Assembly (NCBI GenBank): GCA_045544835.1
Contig: JAZPZS010000135.1
Coordinates: 1 to 11,285, forward strand
Direction: 5' to 3'
Length of the DNA: 11,285 nt
Source: UBA1189 sp045544835
GTDB taxonomy: Bacteria > Bacteroidota > Bacteroidia > Bacteroidales > Bacteroidaceae
Numbering within the stretch: the stretch's first letter is position 1; each line of letters starts with the position of its first letter. Shown piece by piece: positions 11,150 to 11,285 of this stretch. The notes beneath the pieces were generated by a model that saw only the letters and a list, made by a program, of their open reading frames with translations, was not told where the DNA came from and made no database searches. Both the position numbers and the translations under genes were made by a program.

Positions 11150-11285
11150 ACATTTAAGAAACATCAGTGCATCCTTCTTTTTCAACATAAATTCCCGTGA
11201 AACGTGTTCGCCGCCCACAGGGGCTAAAGGCAATTGCCCACAAATTAACCATAAATAAAATTCGTGCAACAACATAAACAACCAA

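Noticed and set aside
11069..11281. 70-codon minus-strand ORF
   Set aside because: No motif, no promoter or ribosome site seen; it covers the palindromes at 11106-11149.

Overview
The window reads as an accessory chromosomal stretch from a Bacteroidales bacterium (Bacteroides/Prevotella-like). The grounds are a SusC/SusD pair, a Listeria-Bacteroides (InlB-type) repeat protein with a GIYIVNGKKV-type C-terminal tail, Bacteroidota promoters with TAnnTTTG -7 elements, and an anti-sigma-like leader protein of the Bacteroidales type. Most genes lie on the minus strand.

Layout. (1) 2-754 (+): the 3' end of a surface repeat protein, closed by a strong intrinsic terminator. (2) 962-2026 (-): an Abi_2/AbiF-type HEPN abortive-infection gene. 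Just past its stop codon are a separate promoter, about 90 nt of non-coding sequence and a terminator, which is what a partner small RNA gene would look like. (3) 2261-2630 (+): an FNR-like box, a -7 element, a structured leader and an untracked 44-codon ORF. (4) 7918-2788 (-): an operon of a SusC-like outer-membrane transporter, a SusD-like lipoprotein and a Crp/Fnr-family regulator. The regulator start codon lies inside the end of susD, and an FNR-like box nearly identical to the one in (3) lies upstream of susC. (5) 8059-8523: a hairpin, the C-terminal remnant of a Toprim/DUF6371-like mobile-element gene, and a dispersed inverted repeat that appears to have cut it off. (6) 10383-8599 (-): an operon of MntA-type nucleotidyltransferase antitoxin, HepT-type HEPN toxin and a membrane-spanning regulator with a C-terminal winged helix. 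(7) 10384-10838: a gene-free stretch full of small hairpins and a 22-bp tandem repeat. (8) 10839-11063 (+): a 74-codon anti-sigma-like protein, followed by about 220 bases with palindromes only.

How the parts may work together. The Crp/Fnr protein carries the ExxSR recognition-helix pattern of FNR. The only two FNR-like boxes I found (TTGAC/T-N4-A/GTCAA) sit 60-62 bp upstream of -7 elements, one in front of its own operon and one in front of the small ORF, in the same relative orientation. This suggests a small self-contained regulon: nutrient import (SusC/SusD) plus a small protein, under a regulator encoded in the transporter operon. The flanks carry two unrelated HEPN-based defence modules (AbiF-like with a candidate ncRNA; HepT/MntA with a candidate membrane regulator) and debris of mobile elements, so the region resembles a small defence or accessory island. 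The transported substrate cannot be told, as no glycoside hydrolase or other catabolic gene is present.
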